Source of the DNA: Duganella margarita
GTDB taxonomy: Bacteria > Pseudomonadota > Gammaproteobacteria > Burkholderiales > Burkholderiaceae_D
DNA: 64,000 nt
Reading direction: 5' to 3'
Assembly (NCBI RefSeq): GCF_009857535.1
Contig: NZ_WWCS01000005.1
Coordinates: 124,001-188,000, forward strand
Positions 7,205-16,563 of the stretch are shown here, piece by piece. Below the pieces are notes generated by a model. That model made no database searches, had not been told where the DNA came from, and saw nothing but the letters and a program-made list of their open reading frames with translations. Position numbers and translations under genes: made by a program. Position 1 is the first letter of the stretch, and every line of letters starts with the position of its first letter.

Positions 7205-9247
7205 TTATTGACCGCGCAGGAAGAGCTTATCGAGTGCGCCGATTTCCACCTGCACCCAGGTCGGGCGACCGTGGTTGCACTGGTCGGCGCGTTCGGTGAT
7301 TTCCATCTGGCGCAGCAGGGCGTTCATCTCCTGCAGCGACAGGATGCGGTTGGCGCGCACCGCCGTATGGCAGGCGAGGGTGCCGAGCAGTTCGTTCTGG
7401 CGTTCGATCAGCACGCGGGAGCCGCCGAATTCGCGCACGTCGCGCAGCACGTCGCGCGCCAGCGTCTGGGCGTCGGCGTTCTTCAGCAGGACTGGCACCG
7501 AGCGTACCGCCAGCGTGGTCGGCGACAGCACGGCGATGTCGAAGCCCAGTGTCTGCAAGGTCTCCTGGTGTTCTTCGGCGGTGCCGACTTCCACTGCGTC
7601 GGCGTAGAAGGTGATCGGGATCAGCAGCGGCTGCACCTGCATTTCTTCACCGGCCACGCGGCTATCCAGCGCGTTTTTCAGTTGCTCGTACAGGATGCGT
7701 TCGTGCGCGGCGTGCATATCGACCAGCACCAGGCCTTTGACGTTCTGCGCCAGGATGTAGATGCCGTGCAGCTGCGCCAGCGCGAAGCCGAGCGGGAATT
7801 CTTCCTGCGCCATGGCGGCGGCGGAGACGGTGAAGGAGCTGGTTTGCGGCAGCGTCATGTCGGCGGCGCGCTCGCCGGCAGGGCGGTCGCTGTCGCGGAA
7901 CATGGCGCCGTAGCGTTCGGTGCTTTGGGCGACACCGCCGCCGGCGCCGAAGCGTGGGCCGGCGTAGTTGCCGCCAAAGCTGCCGGCAGTCGACGCGCCG
8001 CCGTAGCCATGACCGCCGGCTGGGCCGCCGAAGCCGGCGCTACTGGCCACACCGCTGCCATCGCCCGCACCGCCGTCGGTGCCAGATGCGCCAGATGCGC
8101 CAAATGGCGATGGCGAGAACGTCGGCGCGTAATCAGGGGCCAGCAATGGGCCGAACGAGGTCTGCTCGCCGCGCCACATCGGCGTGGTGTTCAGGCTATC
8201 CGCCGCCGGTAGCGGCGATGGCACGCTGCCGTGTGCGGTGGCCGAGGTCTGCGCCAGCGCCCGCTGCACTGCGTGGAAGACGCATTGATGCACAGCGCGG
8301 CCATCGCGGAAGCGCACTTCGATTTTCGACGGGTGAACGTTGACGTCCACCAGCGCCGGATCCATGTCCAGCGACAGCACGTACGACGGGAAGCGGTCGC
8401 CGTGCAGCACGTCCTGATAAGCCGCTTTGACCGCATGCACCAGCACCTTGTCGCGCACGAAGCGGCCGTTCACGTAGAAGAACTGGCCGTCGGCGCGCGC
8501 CTTGGAGGCGGTCGGCAAACCGATGTAGCCGTGCAGGCGCAAAGGGCCGATGGTTTCGTCGACCGGCAGGCGCGCTTCGGCAAAGCCGTCGCCGAGGATC
8601 TGCGCGCTGCGGCGGGCGATTTCGCTGACATTCCAGTGATCGACGGTGCGGCCGTTGTGGGTCAGCGAGAACGAGACATCGGGCCGCGCCAGTGCGATGC
8701 GGCGCACGACTTCGGCGCAGTGGCCAAATTCGGTCTGCTCGGACTTGAGGAATTTGCGCCGCGCCGGCGTGTTGTAGTACAGGTCCTTGACGTCGATGGT
8801 GGTGCCCAGCGCGCCGGACGATGGCGTCGGCGTGGCGTTGTGCGAGCCGGCGATTTCCCATGCGTGGGCCACATCGGCGGTGCGCGAGGTGATGGTCACC
8901 TGCGCTACCGAGGCGATGGAGGCCAGCGCCTCGCCACGGAAGCCGAGGGTGCCGACGTTTTCCAGGTCGTCCAGCGAGGCGATCTTGGAGGTGGCGTGGC
9001 GCGCCAATGCCAGCGGCATTTGTTCGGGCGGGATGCCGCGGCCGTTGTCGGTGATGCAGATGCGTTTGACGCCGCCTTCCTCCAGGCGCACGGCGATTTG
9101 CGTGCCGCCGGCGTCCAGCGCGTTTTCCAGTAGCTCTTTGACCACGGCGGACGGACGCTCCACCACCTCGCCGGCGGCGATCTGGGAAATCAGCTGGTCA
9201 GGCAGGGCCTGGATAGGGCGTGGGGGGCGGAGGTCTGGGGCGTTCAT
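7205..9247 (-). CDS. mutL: DNA mismatch repair protein MutL
   Basis: MutL couples MutS mismatch recognition to strand removal. From ATG 9247 it has 680 residues; longer in-frame readings run into the palindromic repeat upstream and lack homology. The GHKL ATPase domain (about 1-335) shows [20 protein letters not shown] and [14 protein letters not shown] long Gly/Ser/Ala-rich linker follows (about 370-460). The C-terminal dimerization domain carries [12 protein letters not shown] near 510, close to the DQHAxxExxxxE nuclease motif, and the partner motifs [10 protein letters not shown] and CNHGRP. It should therefore be an endonuclease-type MutL, unlike the E. coli protein. Confidence 0.97.
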   Translation of the reverse strand: MNAPDLRPPRPIQALPDQLISQIAAGEVVERPSAVVKELLENALDAGGTQIAVRLEEGGVKRICITDNGRGIPPEQMPLALARHATSKIASLDDLENVGTLGFRGEALASIASVAQVTITSRTADVAHAWEIAGSHNATPTPSSGALGTTIDVKDLYYNTPARRKFLKSEQTEFGHCAEVVRRIALARPDVSFSLTHNGRTVDHWNVSEIARRSAQILGDGFAEARLPVDETIGPLRLHGYIGLPTASKARADGQFFYVNGRFVRDKVLVHAVKAAYQDVLHGDRFPSYVLSLDMDPALVDVNVHPSKIEVRFRDGRAVHQCVFHAVQRALAQTSATAHGSVPSPLPAADSLNTTPMWRGEQTSFGPLLAPDYAPTFSPSPFGASGASGTDGGAGDGSGVASSAGFGGPAGGHGYGGASTAGSFGGNYAGPRFGAGGGVAQSTERYGAMFRDSDRPAGERAADMTLPQTSSFTVSAAAMAQEEFPLGFALAQLHGIYILAQNVKGLVLVDMHAAHERILYEQLKNALDSRVAGEEMQVQPLLIPITFYADAVEVGTAEEHQETLQTLGFDIAVLSPTTLAVRSVPVLLKNADAQTLARDVLRDVREFGGSRVLIERQNELLGTLACHTAVRANRILSLQEMNALLRQMEITERADQCNHGRPTWVQVEIGALDKLFLRGQ

Positions 9248-9298
9248 CGACAAGATTATAGCGTGTGCGGCACCGCTCACCCCGCAAACCGCGGACCA

Positions 9299-9326
9299 GG
9301 GTCTGACCCCGTACGGGGTCAGACCC
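9299..9326. repeat. 28-bp perfect palindrome between two genes
   Basis: The left arm GGGTCTGACCCCGT (9299-9312) is followed without a gap by its exact complement (9313-9326). It lies between the start of mutL and the end of the upstream cyclophilin gene, which run the same way. Such GGGGTCTGACCCC palindromes recur, as far as I recall, in related betaproteobacterial genomes, so this is probably one copy of a dispersed family. It could form a hairpin at the end of the cyclophilin transcript. Confidence 0.75.
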
Positions 9327-9339
9327 CCTCCGGCTGGGG

Positions 9340-10266
9340 TTACTGCTTCGGACGTTCGCGCACCGGGATGGCGGCGTTGCACAGTTCCAGATAGTTGGCG
9401 GCGTATTTGTTCCACGGGCCGCCACGGTTGCGTTGCGCTTCCAGCACCTGCTCGTAGATCGGCGCTTCGCTGCGCATCACTTCAAAGTGGCTGCGTTCCG
9501 CTTCCGGCACATCCGCCTCCAGCCGCACCGAGACGATCGGCATGCGCGCCTCGTTCGGGCCGTAGAAGCCCAGCGCCTCGCTGCCGCGCGGCAGGGTAGT
9601 CAGCAACGGCATGCCGGAGATCACGCGGCCCAGCAGCGTGATATTGCGGTCCAGGTGGCGCGGTGCATGGCCGGTGATCGCGTACAGCTCGGAACCGCTG
9701 CCGCTGTCGGTGTCGTTGTCGCGGCCCACGCCCACCATGCCGTAGCAGTGCGCCAGCCAGGTGGTCTTGGCCTTCGGATCGCGCCCCACCGGGAAGCCGT
9801 TGGAGTGGCCGATCTGCGGCGCGTAGCCATCCGCATCCTTTTGCAGCACGAAGTGCTTGTCGTTCGCCAGCGGCGCGGTGAATTCGCCCGGGACCTTGGC
9901 CTTGGCCGTGCCCAGCGACTTGGGCTTGGTCTCGGCGTTCGGATCGCCCCACTGCGCCACGTAGTTATCCTGCGAACGGATCACCGCCAGTCCATCGAAG
10001 TAGTGTTCCTTGACCATGGTCTTGATATTGGCCACGCCCAGCGGCGCGAAGTCCGGCGCCAGTTCGATCACCACGCGGCCGGTCGGCAGATCCATATATA
10101 GGGTGTTGGCCGGATCGGTCGGCCGCCAGTCGGCCGGCTTGGACGTCTTGATGATGTCGCCGGCGCTGGGGCGCTCCGGCAGATCGGCGGCGACAGCGCT
10201 GGCAGCGCCGAGGCCCAACGCCAGTGCTGGCAGGGATAAAACACGTAAAGTGCGGAACAAAGCCAT
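9340..10266 (-). CDS. Exported cyclophilin-type peptidyl-prolyl isomerase
   Basis: A 308-residue protein with a signal peptide (LRVLSLPALALGLGAASAVAA, cut near residue 27) and a cyclophilin domain (about 50-250). Family elements include VIELAPDFAPLGVANIKTMV and a late LGRVISGMPLLTTLPRG. It should catalyse proline isomerization in the periplasm. It is much longer than the common PpiA/PpiB proteins (about 165-190 residues). The extra C-terminal 60 residues, ending in basic PVRERPKQ, are unassigned. AAGGAG precedes the ATG. Confidence 0.9.
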   Translation of the reverse strand: MALFRTLRVLSLPALALGLGAASAVAADLPERPSAGDIIKTSKPADWRPTDPANTLYMDLPTGRVVIELAPDFAPLGVANIKTMVKEHYFDGLAVIRSQDNYVAQWGDPNAETKPKSLGTAKAKVPGEFTAPLANDKHFVLQKDADGYAPQIGHSNGFPVGRDPKAKTTWLAHCYGMVGVGRDNDTDSGSGSELYAITGHAPRHLDRNITLLGRVISGMPLLTTLPRGSEALGFYGPNEARMPIVSVRLEADVPEAERSHFEVMRSEAPIYEQVLEAQRNRGGPWNKYAANYLELCNAAIPVRERPKQ

Positions 10267-10401
10267 CCAAATCTCCTTGGTTGATCGAACCCGCTTGTTG
10301 CGGGGCCTGCGATGATTGTAAACTGGATATGACCAGCTCGGAAACCGCTGCCGCAGTGACTGGCGGTAGTGTATGATGCCGGCTCACCTTATGGAAAGAA
10401 T

Positions 10402-11046
10402 ATGGACTTAGTGCAATTGTTTGACATGATCCTGCATGTCGATAAGACATTGGAAGTGTTGATCCAGCAGTACGGTACGCTGATCTACGTTGTTCTATTT
10501 GCCATTATCTTCGCCGAAACCGGTCTGGTGGTGCTGTTCTTCTTCCCGGGCGATACGCTGTTGTTTATCGCCGGCGCGCTGTGCGCGGTGGGCGAGATGA
10601 ATCTGCCGCTGCTAATGGTGCTGCTCACTACCGCCGCCGTCACCGGCAACACGGTCAATTACTGGATCGGCGAGAAGGTCGGGCAGCGGGTATTTACCCA
10701 CGATTACCGCTGGCTCAATAAAGAAGCGCTCACGCGCACCCACAACTTCTTCGAAAAACACGGCGGCAAGACCATCGTGCTGGCGCGTTTCATTCCGGTG
10801 GTGCGCACCTTTGCACCGTTCGTCGCCGGCGTGTCGGATATGACCTTTGCCCGCTTCCAGCTGTACAACTTCACCGGCGCCATCCTGTGGGTGCTGATGT
10901 TGACGTCGGCCGGCTATTTCTTCGGCAACATCCCGATCGTGCGTGAACACCTGACCGAAATCGTGCTGTTCGGCGTCGGCCTGGCGGTTGTGCCGATGGC
11001 GATCGGCGCCGTGTGGAAATTAACTCGGCGCCTGCAAAGCCGCTGA
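10402..11046 (+). CDS. DedA-family membrane protein
   Basis: A 214-residue inner-membrane protein with several hydrophobic segments. It carries the DedA/SNARE-associated signature: ETGLVVLFFFPGDTLLFIAG, GNTVNYWIGEKVG, and the conserved arginines of ARFIPVVRTFAPFVAG. DedA proteins are linked to envelope integrity, and some flip undecaprenyl phosphate or phospholipid. The ATG at 10402 follows GGAAAG; an earlier ATG at 10369 would add 11 polar residues. Confidence 0.93.
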   Translation: MDLVQLFDMILHVDKTLEVLIQQYGTLIYVVLFAIIFAETGLVVLFFFPGDTLLFIAGALCAVGEMNLPLLMVLLTTAAVTGNTVNYWIGEKVGQRVFTHDYRWLNKEALTRTHNFFEKHGGKTIVLARFIPVVRTFAPFVAGVSDMTFARFQLYNFTGAILWVLMLTSAGYFFGNIPIVREHLTEIVLFGVGLAVVPMAIGAVWKLTRRLQSR

Positions 11047-11185
11047 AACCCGCATGTAGCCGTGCTGCGCGGCCGCCGCAGCATGATTGTTTGCTATTTT
11101 CGGCGCTGCGCGCCAAGCCGCGACCCTCAAGTTTTGCCCAAATGCATCCGTATACCAGACTGTAACTGTTACTTCTGGATACTTC

Positions 11186-12223
11186 ATGCGCTCCCTCCTG
11201 ACCCTGATTGCCTGCTGCTGCGTGGTTTCCGCAGCCGCCGGCGCTGAAAAAGATCCGCTGATTTCGCCCTCGACGAAATCGGCGGTGGCGGGGGCTGCGG
11301 GTGTGACTGGCGCCGCCGCAGCGGTGGTGGGCGCGTCTTCGGCTTCGTCTGCGGCATCGAGTGCACCGCCGCGCAAGATGACCGAGCGCGAAAAAGAAGC
11401 CCAGGCGGAGGCCGACCTGACTGCCCGCATCCAGGAACGACTGGCCATCATGCGCGCCAACCAGGCCGCGCGCGTGGCCGCAGCGGCAAAGGCGAAGAAG
11501 CAGGCCGCCGCCAAGGAGGCCGCCGTGGCGGCCATCCCCAAGGTGTACAGCAATGTATGGTCGTATGAAGGCGAGACCGGCCCGGCCAACTGGGGCAAGA
11601 TCAATCCGGCGTGGGCCAAGTGCGGCAGCGGCAATCGCCAGTCGCCGATCGACCTGCGCGACGGCATGAAGGTGGATCTGGAGCAGATCACGTTCGACTA
11701 TCATCCGTCGTCGTTCAATGTGACCGACAACGGCCACACGGTGCAGGTGATGGTCGGCAGCGGCAATTTCCTCACGGTTGGCAACCGCACCTATGAGCTG
11801 ATCCAGTTCCACTTCCATCGTCCGTCGGAAGAGCGTATCAACGGCAAGGGCTTCGAGATGGTGGTGCACCTGGTGCACAAGGACCCGGAAGGCCGCATCG
11901 CCATGCTGGCGCTGCTGCTGGAACGCGGCAAGCCGCAGCCGGTGATCCAGACCGTGTGGAATAATCTGCCGCTGGAGAAGTTCGATACGGCGGCGCCGTC
12001 CGAGCCGCTCGATCCGCAGGACCTGCTGCCGGCCAAGCGCGAGTACTACACCTTCATGGGATCGATGACCACGCCGCCGTGCAACGAGGGCGTGCTGTGG
12101 CTGGTGATGAAGGAACCGCTGCAGGCGTCGCCGCAGCAGATGGCGTTGTTCAGCCGCCTCTATCCATTGAATGCGCGGCCAGTCCAGCCTAGCGGCGGCC
12201 GCATCATCAAAGAGTCCAACTAG
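11186..12223 (+). CDS. Alpha-type carbonic anhydrase, exported
   Basis: A 345-residue protein: signal peptide (1-20), a low-complexity Ala/Lys/Glu-rich helical stretch (about 30-115), and an alpha-carbonic anhydrase domain (about 120-340). Zinc ligands are H209 and H211 (FHFHRPSEE) and H228 (VVHLVH). NWGKINPAWAKCGSGNRQSPIDL and SMTTPPCNEGVLW are diagnostic, and the two cysteines probably form the family's disulfide. It interconverts CO2 and bicarbonate in the periplasm. The roughly 85-residue coiled extension before the enzyme is unusual and could tether it. ATG 11186 is the start that opens directly with the signal peptide. Confidence 0.95.
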   Translation: MRSLLTLIACCCVVSAAAGAEKDPLISPSTKSAVAGAAGVTGAAAAVVGASSASSAASSAPPRKMTEREKEAQAEADLTARIQERLAIMRANQAARVAAAAKAKKQAAAKEAAVAAIPKVYSNVWSYEGETGPANWGKINPAWAKCGSGNRQSPIDLRDGMKVDLEQITFDYHPSSFNVTDNGHTVQVMVGSGNFLTVGNRTYELIQFHFHRPSEERINGKGFEMVVHLVHKDPEGRIAMLALLLERGKPQPVIQTVWNNLPLEKFDTAAPSEPLDPQDLLPAKREYYTFMGSMTTPPCNEGVLWLVMKEPLQASPQQMALFSRLYPLNARPVQPSGGRIIKESN

Positions 12224-12224
12224 C

Positions 12225-12287
12225 CGTCATTCCCGCGCACGCGGGAATCCATGCTGAATGTGGGGTCCCGCTTGCGCGGGAATGACG
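12225..12287. repeat. Dispersed gene-end repeat, copy 1 (63 bp form)
   Basis: A 63-bp element with perfect 13-bp terminal inverted repeats CGTCATTCCCGCG / CGCGGGAATGACG. It holds two internal palindromes of the form TCCCGC..GCGGGA. It exactly fills the gap between the convergent stop codons of the carbonic anhydrase and mutarotase genes. Other copies are at 36853, 45082 and 47284. Confidence 0.85.
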
Positions 12288-13115
12288 TCAGGTGCTGATG
12301 GTGTGCCGGCCGGTCCAGGTGGCGCCGGCCGCCAGCGGCTGCTGGTAGATGCGCGCCGGTTCGATGCAGACGAAGCGCAGGTATTCGTCATCGGCCAGAT
12401 CGGTCAGCGCAGCGGCATCGTCTTTGCCCGGATTCCATACCACCCATTGATCGAAGCCTTGCTGTTGCAGGTGCAGCGTGGCGTCGGCCGTGTTCAGCGT
12501 CACGCCTGGCGTGGACTGGTACATGCGGTCGTGCTTCTCGGTGAAGTGCAGCGCCGGCGTATCCTGCACCAGCGTTTGATTATGGTGATCGAGGAACTGC
12601 TGGTGTTGCAGGCCGCTGATGCTGGTCGCGTCCAGATGGCCGACATCGTAGTAAGTGTGCAGCGCCACGCCGAAATCGTAAGCCTGCTGGCCCGGATTGT
12701 GAGCGCTGTAGCTGATGTCCAGCGCAGCGGCGCGCAGCGTGAAGCGCAGCGTCAGCGTAAAGTCGTGCGGCCAGGCTTGCGCGTGTTCGGCCGACAGGTC
12801 GGATGGCGCCAGGCTGAATTCCACAAACGAATCTCCCTGGCCGGTCAGGCGCCAGGTGCTCACGCGCGCAAAGCCGTGACGCAGGCCAGGACCGCGCACG
12901 TTAAACTGCGGGAAGATGACCGGCACGCCGCCGCGTATCGCCTTGCTGCCGTCGAGCGGCGTTTGCGAACTGACGAACAGGCGCTCCTTGCCATCGGCGG
13001 TTTTCCACGACAGCAGGTGCGCGCCGAATAGCGACACCGTCGCTTGCGCGCCATCGGCTGCGGTCAGGTGGACGGCCGGCAGCTCGCCGTAGGTGGTCAT
13101 CGTAACTACAGCCAT
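12288..13115 (-). CDS. D-hexose-6-phosphate mutarotase (YeaD type)
   Basis: A 275-residue aldose-1-epimerase-fold protein that interconverts the anomers of hexose 6-phosphates in the cytosol. Family elements include SLFGAHLLSWK, IRGGVPVIFPQFN, the catalytic histidine in RHGFAR, and FGVALHTYYDV. The length is normal. An in-frame ATG at 13100 is an alternative start. It lies between amiC and the repeat, on the same strand as amiC. Confidence 0.93.
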   Translation of the reverse strand: MAVVTMTTYGELPAVHLTAADGAQATVSLFGAHLLSWKTADGKERLFVSSQTPLDGSKAIRGGVPVIFPQFNVRGPGLRHGFARVSTWRLTGQGDSFVEFSLAPSDLSAEHAQAWPHDFTLTLRFTLRAAALDISYSAHNPGQQAYDFGVALHTYYDVGHLDATSISGLQHQQFLDHHNQTLVQDTPALHFTEKHDRMYQSTPGVTLNTADATLHLQQQGFDQWVVWNPGKDDAAALTDLADDEYLRFVCIEPARIYQQPLAAGATWTGRHTIST

Positions 13116-13136
13116 GGGTCTCTCTTCGTGTCGTAA

Positions 13137-14510
13137 TTAAGCCAGGCGGTTCTTCGCCAGCGGTGGATTCTTCGAAAAATAGCGGCGGATGCCGGTGACG
13201 ATGGCGTCCGCCAGCTTGTTCTGGTAAGCCTCGTCGAGCAGCTTGGCTTCTTCTTCCGGATTGGAGATGAAGGCGGTTTCGATCAGGATCGACGGAATGT
13301 CCGGCGCCTTCAGCACCGCAAAGCCGGCCTGTTCGACCGAACCTTTGTGCAGGCGGTTGATGCCGCCGATTTCGCCCAGCACCGAGCGGCCCAGCTTCAT
13401 GCTGTCGTTGATCTGGGCGGTGGTGGAAAGGTCGAGCAGCACGCTGGCCAGTTGCCGGTCGTGGTTCTTGACGTTGACGCCGCCGATGTTGTCGGCCGAA
13501 TTCTCCTTGTCCGCCAGCCAGCGCGCGGCCGACGAGGTGGCGCCTTTTTCCGACAGCACGAACACCGACGAGCCGCGCGCGGTCGGCTGCACGAAAGCGT
13601 CGGCGTGGATCGACACGAACAAATCGGCCTGCACCTTGCGCGCCTTGTCGACGCGGGTGCCGAGCGGGACGAAGTAGTCGCCGTCGCGGGTCAGCATCAC
13701 GCGCACGTTCGATTGTTCTTCCAGCTTGGCCTTGAGGCGCTTGGCGATGGACAGCACGATGTCCTTTTCACGGCTGCCGTTCTTGCCGGAGGCGCCGGGG
13801 TCTTCGCCGCCGTGGCCGGGATCGAGCGCGATGGTAATCATGCGCACCATCTTGCCGTTCTTGTCGGTTTTATCGGTTTTTTCGGTTTTGGTCTGGGCTT
13901 CGGCGGTTTTGAGTTCGGCCTTGAGTTCCTCGCGCGGCTCGGCCTTCAGGTCGGGCTTGAGCTGTTCCAGCTGCTCTTTCGGCGATGGCGGCGGCGCGGC
14001 GGCCACTTTCTGATCGGCCGACCAGTCGCCTTTTTCGATCATGGCGGCGATCGGATCGGCCGCCTTGACCGGATACAGGTCGAAGATCAGACGGTGCTTG
14101 TAGCTGCCGGCCGGCGGCAGCGTGAACACCTGCGGCTTGACTTCTTCTTTCAGGTCGAACACCAGCCGCACCACGTTGGGCCGGTTCTGGCCCACGCGCA
14201 CCTGCTTGATGTACGGGTCGTTGGACTGGATCTTGGCCACCAGGCTTTTCAGCGTGGGATTGAGCTCCAGGCCTTCGATGTCGACCACCATCCGCTCCGG
14301 GTCCTTGACGATGAAGTGGGTGGCTTTGAGTTCGCTGTCGTTTTCCAGCGTGACGCGGGTGTAGTCGTCGGCCGGCCAGACGCGCACCGCGAGGATTTGC
14401 GCCGCGCTGGCGCGCAGTGGCGCCGTCACGGACAGCAGCAGGGTGGCGCCGGCCTTCAGGACGGTGCGGCGGCTCACATGTTGGGAGCGAATTTGAGGCG
14501 TTGAAGGCAT
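13137..14510 (-). CDS. amiC: N-acetylmuramoyl-L-alanine amidase, AmiC type
   Basis: A 457-residue periplasmic cell-separation amidase that cuts stem peptides from septal peptidoglycan. The N terminus is a Tat signal (SRRTVLKAG and a hydrophobic core), as in E. coli AmiC. An AMIN domain (about 42-140) targets it to the division site. A Lys/Glu/Thr-rich linker (about 155-215) leads to the amidase_3 domain (about 220-450), with ALDPGHGGEDPGASG, SIHADAF and IETAFISNPEEE holding the zinc ligands. The start overlaps the tsaE end by 37 bases, so the two are probably translated from one message. Confidence 0.96.
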   Translation of the reverse strand: MPSTPQIRSQHVSRRTVLKAGATLLLSVTAPLRASAAQILAVRVWPADDYTRVTLENDSELKATHFIVKDPERMVVDIEGLELNPTLKSLVAKIQSNDPYIKQVRVGQNRPNVVRLVFDLKEEVKPQVFTLPPAGSYKHRLIFDLYPVKAADPIAAMIEKGDWSADQKVAAAPPPSPKEQLEQLKPDLKAEPREELKAELKTAEAQTKTEKTDKTDKNGKMVRMITIALDPGHGGEDPGASGKNGSREKDIVLSIAKRLKAKLEEQSNVRVMLTRDGDYFVPLGTRVDKARKVQADLFVSIHADAFVQPTARGSSVFVLSEKGATSSAARWLADKENSADNIGGVNVKNHDRQLASVLLDLSTTAQINDSMKLGRSVLGEIGGINRLHKGSVEQAGFAVLKAPDIPSILIETAFISNPEEEAKLLDEAYQNKLADAIVTGIRRYFSKNPPLAKNRLA

Positions 14511-14962
14511 GAGTTACCCAAGGCGGTAGACGCCTGCAATTCTACATCACGGCCATGGCCGGCCACAGTCAAAAATACGTTCAGATCGGGCGGCGGCAGC
14601 ACGCCGTCGGCCTTTTCCGGCCATTCGACGATGCAGATGTTATCGCCGTTGAAGTCTTCGCGGAAGCCGGCGTCGAGGAATTCCTCCGGGCTGCCCATGC
14701 GGTACAGGTCAAAGTGGATCACGCCGACGGCGCGGCCATCGAGCTCGATGCTGTATGGTTCGGACAAGGTGTAGGTCGGGCTCTTGACGGTGCCGACATG
14801 GCCGGCGGCGTGCAGCAGCGCGCGCGTGAGGGCGGTTTTGCCGGCGCCAAGGTCGCCGTGCAGGTGAATCGCCAGGCCGGGCACGAGGGCCCGCGACAGC
14901 GCCGCGCCGAGTGCTGCGGTGCCTTCTTCGTCGTGGAGATGGGCTGTGAAGTGCTGCATCAA
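14474..14962 (-). CDS. tsaE: tRNA threonylcarbamoyl adenosine biosynthesis ATPase TsaE
   Basis: A 162-residue ATPase that works with TsaB and TsaD (encoded at 43527) to make t6A37 of ANN-decoding tRNAs. The P-loop is GDLGAGKTALTR (about 36-47). SPTYTLSEPY and IHFDLYRM are family hallmarks. It heads a tsaE-amiC pair, a frequent order in proteobacteria, and is divergent from queG with 60 bases between the starts. Confidence 0.96.
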   Translation of the reverse strand: MMQHFTAHLHDEEGTAALGAALSRALVPGLAIHLHGDLGAGKTALTRALLHAAGHVGTVKSPTYTLSEPYSIELDGRAVGVIHFDLYRMGSPEEFLDAGFREDFNGDNICIVEWPEKADGVLPPPDLNVFLTVAGHGRDVELQASTALGNSCLQRLKFAPNM

Positions 14963-15022
14963 TTAAAATGTGATGTTGGTTTGACCGCCATTGTAACCGC
15001 CTACGCCGCCTCGAATGCCAAG

Positions 15023-16120
15023 ATGTCCCTGTCCGAATCCAATTTAGCCCAACTCGCCCTCAGCATCAAGCGCTGGGGTGTGGAGCTGGGCTTCGCCGAA
15101 ATCCGCATCACCGACGTGGACCTGAGCCACGCCGAAGCCGGCCTGCAGGCCTGGCTGAACGCAGGCATGCACGGCGAAATGGACTATATGGCGGCGCATG
15201 GCATGAAGCGCGCGCGTCCCGCCGAGCTGGTGCCGGGTACCATCCGCGTGGTCAGCGCCCGCATGAACTATCTGCCGAGGGACACGGAAACCGGGGGCGA
15301 ACATGACTGGCGCGATCGCGAGGCGGCGCGGCTGGCCGATCCCGGCGCGGCGGTGATCTCGGTCTATGCGCGCGGTCGCGACTACCACAAGGTACTGCGC
15401 GCGCGCCTGCAACAGCTGGCCGACAAGGTGAAGGCGGAAATCGGCGACTTCGGTTACCGCGTGTTCACCGACTCGGCGCCGGTGATGGAACTGCCGCTGG
15501 CCGAGAAGGCGGGCCTGGGCTGGCGCGGCAAGCACACCTTGCTGCTGTCGCGCACCGCCGGCTCGATGTTCTTCATGGGAGAATTCCTGGTCGACCTGCC
15601 GCTGCCGGTGGATGAACCGACCGGCGCGCATTGCGGTCAGTGCTCGGCGTGCATTACCGCCTGTCCGACGCAGGCGATTCTCGGGCCGGGCAAGCTGGAT
15701 GCGCGGCGCTGCATCTCCTACCTGACCATCGAATTGAAGAATGCGATTCCGCTGGAGCTGCGGCCCTTGATCGGCAACCGCATCTACGGCTGCGACGATT
15801 GCCAGACCGCCTGCCCATGGAACAAGTTCGCGCAGCGCGCGGTGCTGCCGGACTTCGATGAGCGCCATGGTTTGGGCAGTTCGTCGATGATCGAACTGTT
15901 TGGGTGGAGCGAAGAGGAATTCAACCGCAAGATGGAAGGCAGCCCGATACGCCGAATCGGCCATGAACGATGGCTGCGCAATATCGCGGTAGGGCTGGGA
16001 AATGCCGCCGTCGGCGCACGCGGCGACGCCGCCATCGTCGCGGCGCTGGAGGCGCGCCGCGACGATCCGTCCGAACTAGTGCGCGAGCACGTGGCGTGGG
16101 CGCTGGCTTGCCACGTCTGA
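15023..16120 (+). CDS. queG: Epoxyqueuosine reductase
   Basis: QueG performs the last step of queuosine synthesis, reducing epoxyqueuosine in tRNA with cobalamin and two 4Fe-4S clusters. From ATG 15023 it has 365 residues. Cluster motifs are CGQCSACITACPT and CDDCQTACPWN, with RRCISYLTIELK between them. A HEAT-like C terminus follows. The frame stays open upstream of 15023, but no better start with a ribosome site is seen. Confidence 0.97.
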   Translation: MSLSESNLAQLALSIKRWGVELGFAEIRITDVDLSHAEAGLQAWLNAGMHGEMDYMAAHGMKRARPAELVPGTIRVVSARMNYLPRDTETGGEHDWRDREAARLADPGAAVISVYARGRDYHKVLRARLQQLADKVKAEIGDFGYRVFTDSAPVMELPLAEKAGLGWRGKHTLLLSRTAGSMFFMGEFLVDLPLPVDEPTGAHCGQCSACITACPTQAILGPGKLDARRCISYLTIELKNAIPLELRPLIGNRIYGCDDCQTACPWNKFAQRAVLPDFDERHGLGSSSMIELFGWSEEEFNRKMEGSPIRRIGHERWLRNIAVGLGNAAVGARGDAAIVAALEARRDDPSELVREHVAWALACHV

Positions 16121-16130
16121 AATGACAGCA

Positions 16131-16361
16131 CTAGCGTTTAGCCTTCTTGAGCTTTAAACGCCCGACTTTTTGGAAAGCATGCTGGCCAGGGAGAATCGTT
16201 TTCGCGTCCGCCCAGTATGCTTTGAAGGCCTCTGGATGATTCGTATCGTATGGGCAATCAGGATCATCGACATGATCAGGGGCGGCCGCGATCATTGCCT
16301 TGATTTCTTGCGCGCTAAAGGAAGGCGTTTTGAAAGTAGGTTTCGTGCTCACGTTTATCAC
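16131..16361 (-). CDS. Small protein of unknown function
   Basis: A 76-residue frame with a GTG start (16361), or GTG at 16352. It has an amphipathic N-terminal half (SAQEIKAMIAAAPDHV), an acidic centre with DDPDCPYDTNHPEAFKAYW, and a very basic end LKLKKAKR. The composition looks like a real protein. I recall similar uncharacterised small proteins in proteobacteria, some near toxin-antitoxin genes, but no partner is visible here. No clear ribosome site is seen. Confidence 0.45.
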   Translation of the reverse strand: MINVSTKPTFKTPSFSAQEIKAMIAAAPDHVDDPDCPYDTNHPEAFKAYWADAKTILPGQHAFQKVGRLKLKKAKR

Positions 16362-16563
16362 CGTTTCGGCAAGAGATGAGTCTGGCAGTGTCGCTTTGCT
16401 CCGTCCAAATCAGCACCACAACTCTGCCCTGAAACAGACAAAGACTGCGGTGCCGTCTTTCGGGGTGGTCGGTCGTCCAAGATATTACGTTTGCGTTTGT
16501 GCTTGTCCACGTTAATCATGGGACGATCTTGTGATTTGATGATAGACCGTCATTTGAGCGCTT

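Noticed and set aside
9248..9415. A longer start for mutL at 9415
   Set aside because: The extra 56 residues are read through the 28-bp palindrome and have no homology; ATG 9247 opens the conserved MutL start.
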